Source of the DNA: Taeniopygia guttata
Taxonomy: Eukaryota; Chordata; Aves; Passeriformes; Estrildidae
Assembly: GCF_048771995.1 (NCBI RefSeq)
Contig: NC_133050.1
Span: 2,430,501 to 2,494,500 of the forward strand
Length of the DNA stretch: 64,000 nucleotides
Direction: 5' to 3'
The notes under the pieces were generated by a model, which saw only the letters and a list, made by a program, of their open reading frames with translations, was not told where the DNA came from and did not search any database. Position numbers and translations under genes: made by a program. Positions 1 to 12,500 of the stretch are shown one piece after another; the stretch's first letter is position 1; the number at the start of each line of letters is the position of its first letter.

Positions 1-520
1 GGTTCCACGGGGCCCCAAAATGTGACAATGGACTCCTTTGTTCCGTGGGGCTTCACAGTGTCACAATGTTCTCGTTGGTGCCGCAGTTTCACAGTGGCCC
101 CTCGGTTCCATGGGGCCCCAGGGTGTCACAAAGGCCCCATGGTCACATGAGGTCCCACACTGTCACAATGCTCTCTGTGCTTCCACAAGTCCCCTCAGTG
201 TCACAATGGACTCCTTGTTTCCACGAGGCCACACAGTGTCACAAGGGCCTTCCAGATTCCTGGAGGCCCCAGAGTGTCACAGTGGCCCCTTGGTTACACA
301 AGGTCCTGCAGTGTCACAATGTCCCCTCGGTTCCATGAGGCCCCGCAGTGTCACCATGGCCTCTGTGGTTCCACCAGGACCCAGTGTCACGGGGACTCCC
401 TAGTTCCATTGGGCCCCAGAGCACCACAATGGAGCCCTGGTTCTATGGGCCTGCACAGTGTCACCATGGTCCTCTTAGTTCCACCAGGACCTGCAGGGTC
501 ACAATGGCTCCAGAGCATCC
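1..520. repeat. 37/38-bp minisatellite (first block)
   Basis: Tandem repeat whose core TGTCACAATGG recurs about every 37-38 bases (for example near 21, 59, 124, 161, 199, 237, 275 and 312). Between cores lies a variable TTCCATGGGGCCCCACAG-like segment. Copies are diverged. The array is open in all three plus frames over long stretches only because the unit lacks stop codons; the resulting His/Ser/Pro-rich translations are not genes. The same unit returns at 6,180-6,760 and briefly at 5,135-5,280. Confidence 0.85.
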
Positions 521-524
521 CAAT

Positions 525-2273
525 CATCACAGAATGACAGAATCAAATAGGCTGGAAAAGACCTTTGGGATCATCAAGTCCAACCAATGCCCTAATACCG
601 CCTTGTCACCCAGAAATGCCACTGAATGCCACTGGAGAGGGACAGTGACTCTGCCACCTCCCCCCTGGCCTGCCCATTCCAATGCCCACTCACCCTTTCT
701 GTGAAGAACTTCTTCCTCTTGTCCAGCCTAAACCTCCCCTGGTGCTGTGTCTCCTTGTCCTGCCCTCCAGCAGATCCACACTCACACCCAGCTCGGTGTC
801 ACCTGCAAATTTGGGGATGGTGGGCTTGATCCCCTCCCCCAGATCATCAGTGAAGATGTTAAACAGGGCTGGGCCCAACACAGATCCCTGGGGACAGCAC
901 CAGGGACTGGACACCAGCTGGGTGCAGCACCATCCCCACCCCTCTCTGGGCCCAGCCTCCAGCCAGCTCTTCCATCTCCCAGCCAGGAGGGAACCTGCCC
1001 AAGCCGTGGGCTGCAGCTTTTCCAGGGAATGCTGTCACAGACAGTGTCCAAGGCTTTGCTGAAGTCCAGATGGACACATCCACAGCCTTTCCCACATCCA
1101 CAGGTGGGTCACCTGGTTATAAAAGGAGATCAGGGTGCTCAGGCAGGACCTGCTCCTCCTAAATCCACGCTGGCTGGCTCTGACCCCTCGGCCATCCTGT
1201 GGGTGCCCTGTGGTGGCACTCAAGGTGATCTGTTCCATAACCTTGCTGGGCACCGAGGTCAGGCTGACAGGCCTGGAGTTCCCCAGATCCTCCTTCCAGC
1301 CCTTCTTGGGGATGGGCTCACACTGGCACCTCCAGTGCTCTGGGACCTCCCTGGTGAGCCAGGACTGATGGTAAATGATGGGGAGCAGCTTGGGGAGCTC
1401 ATCCATCAGCTCCCTCCTCCCCCTAGGATGGATCCCATCCCATCCCATACACCTGTGAGCATCTGAGTGGCTCAGCAGGTCACCAGCTGCTTCCTCCTGG
1501 ATTACAGGGGGCTGTTCTGCTCCCTGTGCCCATCTGCCAGCTCAGGAGAAAACTTGTCCTGAGGACAACCTGTCCATATATTGAAAATTGATACAAACAA
1601 GCTGTTAAGAAGTTTGGCTTTTCTTTATGTTTAGTTACTATGTTTTCCACTGCATCAAATAAAGTGTAGAGGTTCTCCTTATCCCACGTTTTGCTATGAA
1701 TTTATTCATAGACACATTTTTTTATTATTTTTCACAGAAGTGGCCAGAATAATCTCTTATTGACATTTCACCTCTTTCCTTTTTTTTTCTGCATGACGTA
1801 ACAACATCCTAAAACACTTGCTAAGTTCCCTGACCTTCTGTCCAAACTTAATGCACCCTCTTCTTTCCCCTGAATTCCCACAAAAGCTCCATGGGCAGTC
1901 AGGGCAGTCATTTTCCTCACCAGCTCATTTTTTCCCACACTGGGACAGGCTGCTCCTTCCTCCTTAAGATTACTTTCTGGAAATGTGCATGTGTCCGTCC
2001 TCCCTGGACCCCTTTGCTTTTCAGGGCTGTTCCCCTTTAAAAAATCAGTACCTGATTTGGTACTCCCCATATCTACATCCTAAATAGGCCACAGGCTGCC
2101 CTTCCTAATTCCAGTGTGGAAGTTTTGTTGCTGCCCCTCCTTCTTTCACAGATCATTGAAAACTTGATTATTTCATGGTCCCTGTGCCCCAGGCAGCCTC
2201 CGACCCCCACATCTGCCACCAGCCCTTCTCTGTTTGTGAGCAGCAGGAGACAGAGCTTTCCTTGGGAGTGCAG
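525..2273 (-). mobile_element. 5'-truncated CR1 LINE
   Basis: Antisense CR1 retroposon. Its 3' end is at about 525, where an ATCACAGAATGACAGAATC-type tail occurs as the complement of the CR1 terminal octamer repeats. Reading leftward on the minus strand, 1,448-1,035 matches the CR1 reverse transcriptase region (GIHPRGRRELMDELPK, then RPVSLTSVPSKVMEQI and GFRRSRSCL). 914-690 carries the [14 protein letters not shown] block and FAGDTELG, where the family's FADDTKLG catalytic motif has lost one Asp. Sequence out to 2,273 resembles the part of ORF2 before the RT. ORF2 is split between frames and cannot be active. The element ends where the LTR at 2,274 begins. Confidence 0.85.
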
Positions 2274-2737
2274 TGTTACCAAAAATTCAGTAAAACAGAA
2301 AACTCCTTAACACCAGTGCAGCATTAAGAAGCAGCATTCTTTATTCAGCCGGATGCACAGGGGATCGCTCCTCCCAAAGCCGAGCATGCTGAGTGCAGGA
2401 AAGTTTCTGTTCATATTCTGTATTTTGCACATGTATTCATTGATTGTCCTGGACTAAACACACATCTGATAATCATTTCCCCAGAATCATTAATATATTT
2501 CCCCTCCCCCTTACCCATGTGTTCTTCTGTCCTGGGGGTCTCTCTGGTGGTCCCTGGTGGTCGTGGACCCCAATGTTCCCGTGGGCCTGGCTGAGCTGGC
2601 AGGACACTGAGGCTGGTGAACTTCCAGTTCCCCTTCTCCCACAATGGGCACTGTGTGGTTTCCATGGGCCTGGGGTTTTGGAGAACAAGCTCCAGGTGTC
2701 AGCTCAGCTGGGGGAGACAATTTATCATCTGGTAACA
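2274..2737 (-). mobile_element. Solo LTR of an endogenous retrovirus
   Basis: A 464-bp segment bounded by the inverted ends TGTTACC (2,274) and GGTAACA (2,731-2,737). A polyadenylation signal (TTTATT on the plus strand near 2,338) sets a minus orientation. No internal retroviral genes adjoin it, so it is a solo LTR. It abuts the 5' end of the CR1 piece. I saw no clear target-site duplication. Family uncertain (avian ERVK/ERV1-like). Fossil element. Confidence 0.65.
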
Positions 2738-2965
2738 TGAGGTCACAGAGTGGGCTATGACATCACAGAGTGGGTTATGTGAGGTCATCGAGCAGCTACG
2801 GCATCAAAGACTGTCTCTGTGACATCACAGAGCTGGCTGTGACATAACAGAAGACTATGACATCACAGAGTGACATCAGAGACCATCTGTGTGACATTAG
2901 AGATCTGGCTGTGACATTGCAGAGGGGCTGTGTGACATCCCAGGAGGGCTCTGTGAGGTCACTGG
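2738..2965. repeat. TGACATCACAG-type tandem repeat (copy 1)
   Basis: Degenerate tandem array of about 24-27-bp units built on TGTGACATCACAGAG, with variants such as ATGACATCACAGAG, TGTGACATTAGAG and TGTGACATCCCAG. The same motif makes an array inside the last recognised intron of the MROH pseudogene (9,370-9,550) and recurs loosely just upstream of the kinase gene (38,490-38,610). The core is close to a CRE/ATF site. Confidence 0.75.
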
Positions 2966-3244
2966 GTTGGTCACTCTGCCCCAGCTCCCCCTCACAGTTT
3001 CTCCCAACAAGTCCAATGCTGTCCATGCCCAGCAGGGTCCCTGTCCCCCGGTATCCCCCCGGTCCCCCTGGAGCCAAAGCCTCCACCAAAGGATGTTCCA
3101 CAGGATCCACCGCAGAGCCTGACATGGGGACAAGGGGCCAGGGCTGTGTGACCAGGACATCAAGGACGTGGATTATCCAGGTCCCTGTGGCCTGGGTTGG
3201 GTTCCCCACGGCAGGAAAGATGTCTGGCAGCTGGAGCAGGGTTA

Positions 3245-3480
3245 GGGAAAGGCCTCCAAGGTGGGGCTGGAGCCCTTGGGCTGTGAGCAGAGGCTGAGGG
3301 AGCTGGGCTTGTCCAGCCCGGAGCAGGGAAGGCTGAGGGGCTCCTCAATCCAGCCTGGCAGTGCCAGCGATGAGGGGATGGAGAACACAGAGCCAGGCTC
3401 TTCACCGGGGGGCCTGGTGGGAGACAGAAGCCAATGGGTGGAAGGGGAAAGAGGGGAGATCAGCCAGGCCAGGAGGAGAT
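3245..3480 (+). mobile_element. CR1 fragment (sense)
   Basis: Contains the CR1 stretch GCTGAGGGAGCTGGGCTTGT followed by CAGCCTGG and, further on, a relic of the GACAGGA..AATGGG block. It is a short internal 3'-region piece without the terminal repeat. No coding capacity. Confidence 0.75.
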
Positions 3481-4049
3481 TAAATGAGCCAGGCTGCTTT
3501 TAGCATTTCCTCAACACCAAAAGCAGCCTGAACTCCCTTCTCCATCAACCACTGACAGCTTTGCAAATCGAGAATTGTTTGATCTGTTTTTCCCCCACTC
3601 CAGGATGAGCATCCTGATACAAAAACTTAATTCGGTTTATATCTATCAAACAGAACCACGTCTGTCTAAAATCAGTTTTAGTATGGAAATCACCTGTGAA
3701 TGATGGACTCATCAGACATTGCTAGGATGTTGCACATAGCTCAAGGATGAGTGCAATTGTTATTAAATTGTGTCCTGTTCAACTGTGGTCTGCTGGCCAT
3801 GAAGAGAAACTTTCTGTGCCTCTGAGTCTCACCAGTTCCTGACCCCCAAAGGACACAAACCCGATGAGTTGTGGTTCCCACTCCAGTGGTGGCACTTGGA
3901 GCTCCCTCCATCCCCAGAGCAGAGCTCCCTTGTCCCAGAAAGTCCCTGGCAATGCAGGGATGAAGGAAACAGGACAGGCTGTGGGGATCAGGGCCAGGGC
4001 ACGGCCAGGGATTTGGGGTGGCTGTGAGCCCAGGGCAGGACCCGGCCCT

Positions 4050-4290
4050 TGGCCTTGGTGAACCTCATCCCATTGTCCTGGGCCCATGGCTCCAGCCTGT
4101 CCAGATCCCTCTGCAGAGCTTCCTGCCCTCCAGCACAGCCACACTCCCACCCAGCCTGGGCTCACCTGGAACTGACTGAGGGTGCCCTCGATGGCCTCGT
4201 CCAGATCAGCAATAAAGAGATTTGACTGACCTGGCCCCAGTGCTGAGCCCTGGGGACACCCCTGGGTGTGACTCCATTCCTCAGCTGCTC
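4050..4290 (-). mobile_element. CR1 RT-region fragment (antisense)
   Basis: Minus-strand translation gives GCPQGSALGPGQSNLFIADL followed by DEAIEGTLSQF, a decayed version of the CR1 reverse transcriptase block [23 protein letters not shown]. Flanking sequence on the left resembles the CR1 region that follows this block. Short and broken. Confidence 0.75.
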
Positions 4291-4879
4291 CATTCCCAGA
4301 GCAGCCGGGCCTGAGCAGAGCTGTGGGGCCAGAACCGGCTGGGCTGGGCTGGGGAGAGGCCCTTGGTGCTGCCCAGAGCTCAGGGCAGCTGGCAGAGCTT
4401 GCAGGGAGCTGGGCTGGGCTGGGAGAGCCTGGCACAGAAACCATCAGTGTGCATCTCAGCCTGGCTGAGCGGGCAGGGGCAGGAAGATCATCCAAGGTCC
4501 ACAAGTTCTCTGTGTGAGAGCTGAGCTTGTGACCCCCTGAGCCCTCCCAAGTGCTGGGGCTGCACCTCCAGCTCCAGAGGAGATGTGACAGATGGGAGCA
4601 GAGACAAAAAATTCGTGGTGGACTCTTTCTTGGGTTTACTTATACAGGTGACATGGATCCATATGTAGACGAGGTGTTTTGTGTCAGATAACACTGGGGG
4701 AGTGATAAGAATAATATTTTTTAGCTGAAAATTATATTTCATGCTTGATGCAGAATGAGGGAAAAAAATATGATCAGAAGGGCATTCGAGTTTTTCAAAT
4801 GACAAGACACTCATTGATGTTCCAACTGCCAAACCCACTCAAATACTTTCCTCAGGGCTTCCTTGAGAAGATAGGTGAC

Positions 4880-6130
4880 CACCAGAGGCCAAGGCCAGCC
4901 AGAGCTGTCTGTCCTGGCAGATTTTGGGTGGGATTACCCTTACATATAGGGAATTTTTCAGGGGGAGTATAAATTTTGGCTGTGGACACCTGGAAACATG
5001 GATGGTTCTTTTCCATAGGAAGGAAAGCACAGAGCTCCAGTTCTCCAGGGGCTGATGAAAGGCAGCCCTCGATGTTCCAAGATCAGCTGGACCTGTCAGG
5101 TGGCCCCTGGGAGGCCAAGCCAGCCAGACCTGTTCCATGTTCCCTTGGTTTCATGGCACTCTGCCGTGTCCCAATGTTCTGCTTGCTTCTGAAGTGTGGC
5201 CCCTTCCTTCCATGAGGCCCCGCAGGGTGACAATGGCCCTTGGGTTCCACAAGGCCCCACAGTGTCACAATGGTCTCTACAGAAAGGAAACCACAGAGCC
5301 CCTGTGTTTCAGGGTCTGATGAACTCTGCAGTCACCAGAGGCCAAGGCCAGCCAGACCTGTCTGACCTGGCAGGTTTGTCTGTGACCAACCCTTGGATAT
5401 TTGGAATTGTGAATGTTGAATCCAATTTCAGCCATTTGTGCCTGGAGGAGAAGGCCAGTTCTTTTCCATAGGAAGGGAAGCATGGATCCCCTGTGTTTGG
5501 AAGGCAGGTGAGAGCCCCCCCTAAGGAGGCCAAGGCCAGCCAGACCTGTCTGTCATGGCAGCTTTTGTGTAGGAGCAATCTTTGACTATAGGACTCCTGG
5601 AGGTGGAATCCCAATTTTGGCCATGGACACCTGGCTGAAAGAAGGAGATGGATGAAGGATGAAGAAGAAAGACAATTTTTTTTCATAGGAAGGAAAGGGC
5701 AGAGCCCCAGTGTTGCAGGGCAGAACAGGGAGACCACCAGAGGCCAAGGCCAGCCAGAGCAGTCTGTCCTGACAGCTTTTGTCTGGGAGAAACCCTTGCA
5801 TATAGGGAATTTTGGAGGAAAAGTACCAATTTTGGCCATGGTTGCCTGTGCAGGAGGGATGGTTCTTTTCCACAGGAATGAAAGCACAGAGCCTCAGTGT
5901 TTGAAGGCAGGTGAGAGCCAGCTCTCAGGAAGACAAGGTCAAACAGACTTGTTGGTAATGGCAGCTTTTATTTAGGGACAATCCCTGGATATTGGGAATT
6001 TTGGAGGGGGAATCCCATTTTGGCCACGGATGCTTGGTTGAGAAGGGCAGTTCTTTTCCATTGAAGGAAAGCCCAGAGCCCCAGGGCTCTGTATCAGGGG
6101 TACATGAGAAGAAACCCTCAACATGCCAAG
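4880..6130. repeat. ~190-225-bp tandem array
   Basis: Five to six diverged units anchored on AGGCCAAGGCCAGCCAGACC (near 4,888, 5,111, 5,338, 5,529, 5,740 and, decayed, 5,934). Each unit continues with CTGTCTGTCCTGGCAG, a TATAGGGAATTTTGG-like segment and TTCTTTTCCATAGGAAGG. The unit starting near 5,111 is interrupted at 5,135-5,280 by the 37/38-bp minisatellite, so the two satellites are interleaved. Not coding: the minus-strand frames are repeat translations. Confidence 0.8.
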
Positions 6131-6179
6131 GGCTGTTGGACCAGTCAGGCCAAGCCAACCAGACCTGCTTCCTCTTCCC

Positions 6180-6760
6180 TTTTATCCATGGGGCCCTGCA
6201 GGGTCACACCGGCCCCTTTTTTCCATGGGGCCCTGCAGAGTCACAAAGGTGGTGTCATATTGGATCCTTGGTTCCATGAGGCCCAGATGTGTCACACTGG
6301 CCTCTTGTTTCCATGGGGCTCCATAGTGTCACAATGGTCCCTTGCTTCCATGAGGCCTTGCAGGGTCACAGGGGTCTCCTTGGTGCCACAGGATCACAAT
6401 GGACCCTTGGTTTCATGGGCACTCACAGTGTCAGAAGGGTCTCCTTGTTTCCATGGGGCCCTGCAGATCCCCTTGATTCAACGAGGCCTCAAAGTGTCAG
6501 AATGGCCTCCAGTATTCCAATAGGCCCCACAATGTCACAATGGACCTTTGGTTCCGTGGGGTCCCACACTGTTCCATGAATCCTTAGTTCCATGGGGCCC
6601 TGTAGCTCCTTGGTTCCATGGTGCCACACAGTGTGACAACTGCCCTTGGCCTGCCAACACTCCATAGTGTCACAATGGCCCCTCGGTTCAGTGAGGCCTT
6701 GTGGTGTCACAATGGTTCAGTGAGGCCTTTAGTGTCACAAGAGTGTCCATGATTCCGTAA
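6180..6760. repeat. 37/38-bp minisatellite (second block)
   Basis: Same TTCCATGGGGCCCTGCAG / GTGTCACAATGG unit as the block at the window start, in the same orientation, with about 14 diverged units. Together with the block at 1-520 it brackets the CR1/LTR/200-bp-array region. Confidence 0.85.
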
Positions 6761-8990
6761 GTGTTGGAACCCTGGATGCTGAGAATTTTAAACTTGCTGT
6801 GCTGAAAGGCACAGATTTGCAAGAGAGCACTGCGTTTGACCTGAGGCTGTGGAGAAGACTTCCAAAATTGTTTAATAGCACTGGGGATACGGGTGCGTAG
6901 TTGGTTAGTTTTTTATTACTAGAACATAGTAATAAATATGAAGCATATGTAGGTTTTAGGGTGGAGACAGGTTCTTCTTATTTACCTTCTTCTTACCTCC
7001 TTCTTCATGGGTTTGGGTGATATTTTGTGATTGGACAGAAAATTCTGCATTGCAGGCTTCAAGGGATCAGTTATTGGGTTAAAAGGGAAAATTATTTTGT
7101 AAGGACGCAGGAGCCTCCAGGACGGTTTGGATGGATTCAAACAAGAGATCTCTGTTGGTTGCTCTTAGAATATAAGGTTTATTAGGGATGGTGAAAGGTC
7201 CTGCCTGGAGCTGCCAGACGAAGCACGTGGCAGGGCCTGAGGTGATGGGGGAGAGGAGAGACAAAGGGAAGAGAGGGTGCTCTAGGAGAGCAGGGATTCC
7301 AAGAGGGGGAAGATCTAAGAGAGGGGAAGTCCCAAGAGGGCGTCTGGCCTGCCAGAAATGCCTCCCTTGTTCTCTCCAAGATGCACAGGGAGAGCCAGTG
7401 AGCAGGACATTTGGGAGGCAAACCTTCCAAGCCTTTTCTGAGGCCAGGCACACACCAAGATCAGCCAAGACTCTCCACCACGCTGCCTGGCCCACCCAGC
7501 CCAGCTCTGTCCTGGCCCTGGGCCACAGCAGCTCCCAGCAAGCAGGAGGCAAATGCATCTTGCCAAGAGCTGAAACACAGCACACAGGGAAGATGTGAAA
7601 AGTGGGTCTGTAAAGGCCTTTTAATTCACAGCTCCCACTGAGAGCTTTGGGGATCACAGATGGACAGAGATGGTTCTGCTCACCCCTCTGTCCAAAGGGG
7701 GGGTAACACACGCTGCTGCAGGTGCTTGGGTTGGTCCCTGAAGGTCCAGGTGGATGCCAAACCTGCTCTTCACAGCCTTCTCCCTTCCCCTGCCCCTCTG
7801 CCAAGTGCAGTGGGCCTCAAGGACTGAAAGGAGCACAGAGAGCCAAAGGGGGACACTTGCACCTGCCTCACTGGGAGCTCCCTGGGAAGCACTTTCCTTG
7901 AGAAGCAAGCCCCTGTCCTCCAAAGGCATTTCCCCAAATGTGCAGCTTTTCTGCTCAACACCAACACACCCTTAGGAAACGCTGGCAAGGCTGAAGGACT
8001 TCACGTCCTTTCAGGACAGGCACTCCAGCTCTAGCTCCTATTCCCCCAAGTGCCTTTCAGGTGGAGGCTCAGACGTGCAGCCCCAGGCCCTCTACAAACA
8101 CAAGCTGCTCAGTGCCTCTTCACCTGCCTCAACTCCTGCCTGCGCCCACGGCACCAAGACCAGGCTGTTCCCAGCCAGAGCCCAGAGCCCTGCTCCCGCA
8201 GGACGCTCTTGCCAGCACCTTCCAGGCCTCTCCGCTGTGCACACAGCGCTTTTCATGCCCGCTCCCAACAGGCTCTGGAAGGCAGAGCACAGCCTGGCTG
8301 CCTCTGCCACCAGCACAGCCCAAACACAGGCGGAGGAAGAAGCAGCAGGGGCTGTTTTGTGGCCATGCCCAGGAGAAACCGGAAGGGTGCCCTCCCTCTG
8401 CTCTCACTTGGTTGCCTTTCTGACTGCCTCTGAGGCTGGGGCTGCCATTCCTGGGTTCTGGGGACCAGAACCACAGCCGGGATCCCGGCACTGCCTGACA
8501 GCGCTCCGGGCACTGGCAGGGTCGCGCGTCCCAGTCTCGGGCACCGCGCTGCTGCTTCCTTTGCCCTCAGGCACACCCAAAGCTCCCTGCTAAGCCTGGA
8601 TGGTCGCTGGTTCTGCCCTCTCCCTGATCCTGTGCAGGGATGAAGCACTGCTGAGCTTTCTGGAAGCTATTCCTGAAAACTTCCAGCATTCCAAGCTCCT
8701 TTGCCCTCTGTGGAAGCTTGCCATGGAATCCCTCACAGCTGCCTTCAGAGCATACTCAGCTTGGCTCTTCCAAATTCCAGGGGCTCCAGGCTGCTCAGCA
8801 AGATCTGCAACTCCACAGGGTTGTGGAACTGCACCTTCAGCACAGGCACCTCTCCAGCCTGATCTGCCCTCGTTCCTCTGTGTGTGTGCACAGAACACGG
8901 CGTGGAAGAGAACAGCAGCAGGGGCCTGTGTGTCCCAGGGCCCGGGATTTGGGCCGCTTCAGCTCCACAGAGATGCAGGTAAGGGGGAGA
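6760..8990. other. No recognised gene
   Basis: About 2.2 kb without a family I can name. Minus-strand frames of 240 and 131 codons (7,079-7,804 and 8,253-8,648) have no recognisable motif and overlap open frames on the other strand, typical of GC-rich non-coding DNA. A CCTAATAAACC polyadenylation-like signal in minus orientation lies near 7,180. The segment could include 3' untranslated sequence of a MROH-type transcript, but nothing shows this directly. Confidence 0.4.
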
Positions 8991-9000
8991 AACCAAACTG

Positions 9001-9006
9001 TTTATT
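9001..9006 (-). terminator. Polyadenylation signal downstream of MROH
   Basis: AATAAA on the minus strand (context CCATTAATAAACAG), about 550 bases beyond the last MROH exon I can identify. It fits the 3' end of the MROH transcription unit. The terminal coding exon between 9,006 and 9,350 was not resolved. Confidence 0.45.
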
Positions 9007-9369
9007 AATGGAAGGGAAGGGGAAGGGATGAGATGGGGGCCAAAAAAAGGAGATGGGCAGCGTTTGAGGGCTGGAGGGAGGGAGCTGTCAACAGGGAGGG
9101 GGAAGGCAGCAGCTATGGGGGCTTGCAGCAGGCACAGCTGTGGCCAGCATCAGGTGTGCCCGGAGCTCCAGTGACATTGAGTCCTGCTGCTCTCTTCACT
9201 GTCTCCTGGTACTCTGCTTGGGGCCCTGGTTCTCTGAATCCAGCAGATGACCTTAGTTCTGCACATCTTTGTCCAAAAACTGCCTGAATTTCCAGGTTAG
9301 TGGAGGATGGGCTGTCATCTTTGCTCATGGCTTCAAAGGCTGGAAGACAGATAAACTACCACAGTGAGA

Positions 9370-9550
9370 GACCAGGGGCTGTGTGACATCACAGAGTTCT
9401 GTGTAACATCACAGATCCTGTGTGACATCACAGAGAGTGGTGTGACATCACAGAGAGTTGTGTGACATCACAGAGATGTCCGTGTGACATCACAGAGAGC
9501 TGTGTTACATCACAGAGATAACAGTGGGACATCACAGAGGGCTGTATGAT
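9370..9550. repeat. TGACATCACAG-type tandem repeat (copy 2)
   Basis: About seven units of 24-25 bases with the core TGTGACATCACAGAG, more regular than the array at 2,738. It lies just downstream of the last recognised MROH exon (ends at 9,558), in what would be the last intron. Confidence 0.85.
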
Positions 9551-9557
9551 CTTGCAC

Positions 9558-12500
9558 CTTCTGGAAGATGGAGTATCGCCCACTCTGTATTGCCCGGAGG
9601 ACATGCAATGTTTGAAGTGGCAGCTCTGACATGGCACTACTGACATCCTCTGTCAGGCATTCAAGGGCTGCAAGAGAGAGGAACAGAGCCACGGTCAGAT
9701 CCCGACTCTGTGGGGAGCCGAGGGGAGCCCCCCCTGCCAGGGCCATCCCAGCCGGCTCTTGCCATGGCCGGGAGGGATCAGGGACCAAGGGGATCAGCCC
9801 GAAGCTGCTGGCCACGCATCCCCCACGTGTCCCTGAAATCTCTGTGTGCTCTACCTAGGAGAGCAGAGCTCTCCGCAGCCGGGGCAGGGCTTGCAGCTCG
9901 CCCCGGCAGCCCCCGCTGGCAGCCCGCTGCCCTGTCTCACCATTGAGGATCAGCTGGAGCTTTTCCTGCTGTCCCCTCAAGCTCCTCCCGGCCGTTCCTG
10001 GGAACACAGAGCCTGTCAGGCCCAGCGGCACAGCTCCCTGCCAGCGGCGCTGCCAGCCCTGTGCCCACACGCCCTCCTGGCCCGGCTCGTGGTTCACCCA
10101 TGAACCTGACGGCGCCTCTCGCAGGGGCTCCTGTGGGCTCTGCAGGTAGGGCAGGGCCCGGCGCAGGTGCTCGGCCACGCTGCTGCTGTCCTCTGCCAGC
10201 TGCAGAGAGCGGCAGGAGGGAAGGGTTGGCCCCGCAGCCCCGCCGGGCCGGGGCTCCATGGGCACCCGGCTCGGGCCGCAGGAGCCTGGAGCAGAGCCCG
10301 CGCGGCCTCGGGCTGCAGCAGCGGCAGGGGCACAGCTGCCAGCCCGCACACCGAGCACCGCGCTCAGGGGGCTTCTCCAGGCTGGGGCTGCGGCTTCCCG
10401 GCCCTCCTTACCAGGCACTCGGTGAACTTCCACAGCTTCTGGTTCTTCACCAGCTTTTCAAGATCCCTCCTCTTCAGGAACTCGGCCGCACAAAGCAGCG
10501 TTTCCTGAGAAGCCTGGAGAGCAGCAGAGACGCAGAGATGGCCCCAGAGCCCAGGGCGCAGGACCCGTCCCTGTGCCAGGGCCTGGAGGAGGCTGCAGCC
10601 TGCAAGGCGCCAGGGCAGGAGGCAGCCCAGCCCCTGCCAGGGGAACAGCAGCAGCTGCCGAGTCCTCACCTCTGCCACTCGGTGGTTCTCATCATGGCAG
10701 TGGAAGGAGAGTGGCAGCAGGCTCTGGCGCGTGTGTGTCTTCAGAGCCTCTTTTTCTTTTTCCTGTGGAAAAGTCATCAATGTTCAGAAGAGCAGTATGG
10801 AGAGCGGCTGCACTTGGCTATTGTCCTGTATGAAGGGAAGAAAAAGAGACCCCAGCATTGGCTGCACAGGGCTCAGCTTGGTGCAGGCCTGCAAATCCAC
10901 AGGGCACAAAGTGTCTGGGCAGCAGCCAGTGGCCATGGCTGGGGGCAGTGAGCCTTACGTGGTCAAGGAGTGGCAGGAGCGCCTCAACCAGCTGCAGTGT
11001 GATGGGGCTGGGTATGAGCATGTCCTTGTCCAAGAAGATACAGCTGAGGAGCATGGCTGTCATGCTAACTATCTCTCCATCTGCATCCCACAGGAGCTCC
11101 ACAAGACTTTCAGTCAGGCTCCACATTTTTTCTCTCTGTGAGGAACACAAGTTTGTGAAATGCCATCCAGCTGCTGCAGGGCCTAGAGGCCAAAGGGCTG
11201 TTCCAAAGCACTTGGGCAGCTGAAGCGGGAGGCAGGAGAGCTGGGAGCAGCTGGCCCAGCGCCCAAAGCCCAGCCAAGCCCAAGCGACTGCATTCCTGAG
11301 CGCAGCCTCTGCCCTGCCCCCTTCTCACCATCAAGGGATCCTTGATGAGCTCGAGAAGGGCCCTGAGCGCCAGGTGACGCCTCTCCTTGCACTCGCTCCT
11401 CAGGTGCCTTGACAAGATTTGCAGGACTCTGTCAGCACCGCGTTCACTCAATTCCAGGCACTCGAGGACCTGAAAGGCACAGGGCAGTGACAGGGGACCA
11501 GCCAGCAGGAGCCCAGAACCGCACAGGGCCGGGCCCAGGCAGCAGCACAGGGCGCGGGCACCGTCTCAGGCACTGCGGCCAAGAGAGGGCAGAGAGCCGG
11601 GAGGCAGCTGAGCGAGGCAGCGCTGGCCTTCAGGCTCAGCTCCACAAGGAACGCCAGGGAGGGCAGCTCCCAGCGTGGCTCCTGTGTGCTGAGCAGCCGG
11701 AGCAGGTAGCGAGCGATCCGAGAGCACAAGGGGATGGAGACACAGGACATCTCCCTGGCAGGAGACAAAGTAACCAAGGCTGTGGGCCAGGGGGACAAAC
11801 CTCTCCCAGGACTGACTCACAGAGGTCTGGTCTTTCCCCAGCATCCTGCAAGGGCCCCTGGGCTATTTGGGAGGCGGCTCCTTGGGGACACCCTCCTCTC
11901 CCAGCCTTTTTCAGTCTGCTTGGCTGTCCCTCGGTGACAAGGCCCTCTGGCCCATGACCACAGGGACTGTGTGGGGCACCCCAGGCACAGAGCACAAATG
12001 TCAGGGGCAGCAGTGTGAAGGGGGTCTCACCTGGCCAGCAGACCCACAGCACAGTGGTGGGTGTCAGCACACAGCAGCGTGTCCCAGCCACACTTGCGTT
12101 CCATTGCCACCACCACATCCTCGTGCTGCATTTGGCAGAGCAGGGACTTCAGGGTCTGCACTGCAAACCTGTGTGCAGAGCAAAGCCCAGGTCATGCTGG
12201 GAGCACTGGCTCCTGCCCAGGGATGTGGCAAGGACAGGAGGACTGGGATGGAGCACCTGTTGGGGCTGGTGGCAAGGCCATATTGCTGCTGACATCCCTT
12301 CCAGAAGGTATCGACCTCCTCTGGCATATCCAGAGTGCTGAAGAGCTCTTGGAAGAGCAGATGGACAAACAGGCGGGGGAAATACACGGTCACCATCTGT
12401 GGGACACAGGGCAGCTGGAGGATCTTCCACATCACCACAGTTGCCTGCAAAGGACAGAGCCCCTCGAGACAGCGCTCAGTGCCGAGGTGTCCGTGTGGCA

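Noticed and set aside
1-520. Tandem units as a CRISPR array
   Set aside because: Units are diverged, contiguous and without unique spacers, the DNA is avian nuclear, and no cas genes exist.
690-1448. Reverse transcriptase-like frames as a gene
   Set aside because: They belong to a 5'-truncated, frame-broken CR1 LINE.
7079-7804. 241-codon minus-strand frame upstream of the repeat block
   Set aside because: No recognisable motif, overlaps open frames on the other strand, and no splice or conservation evidence.
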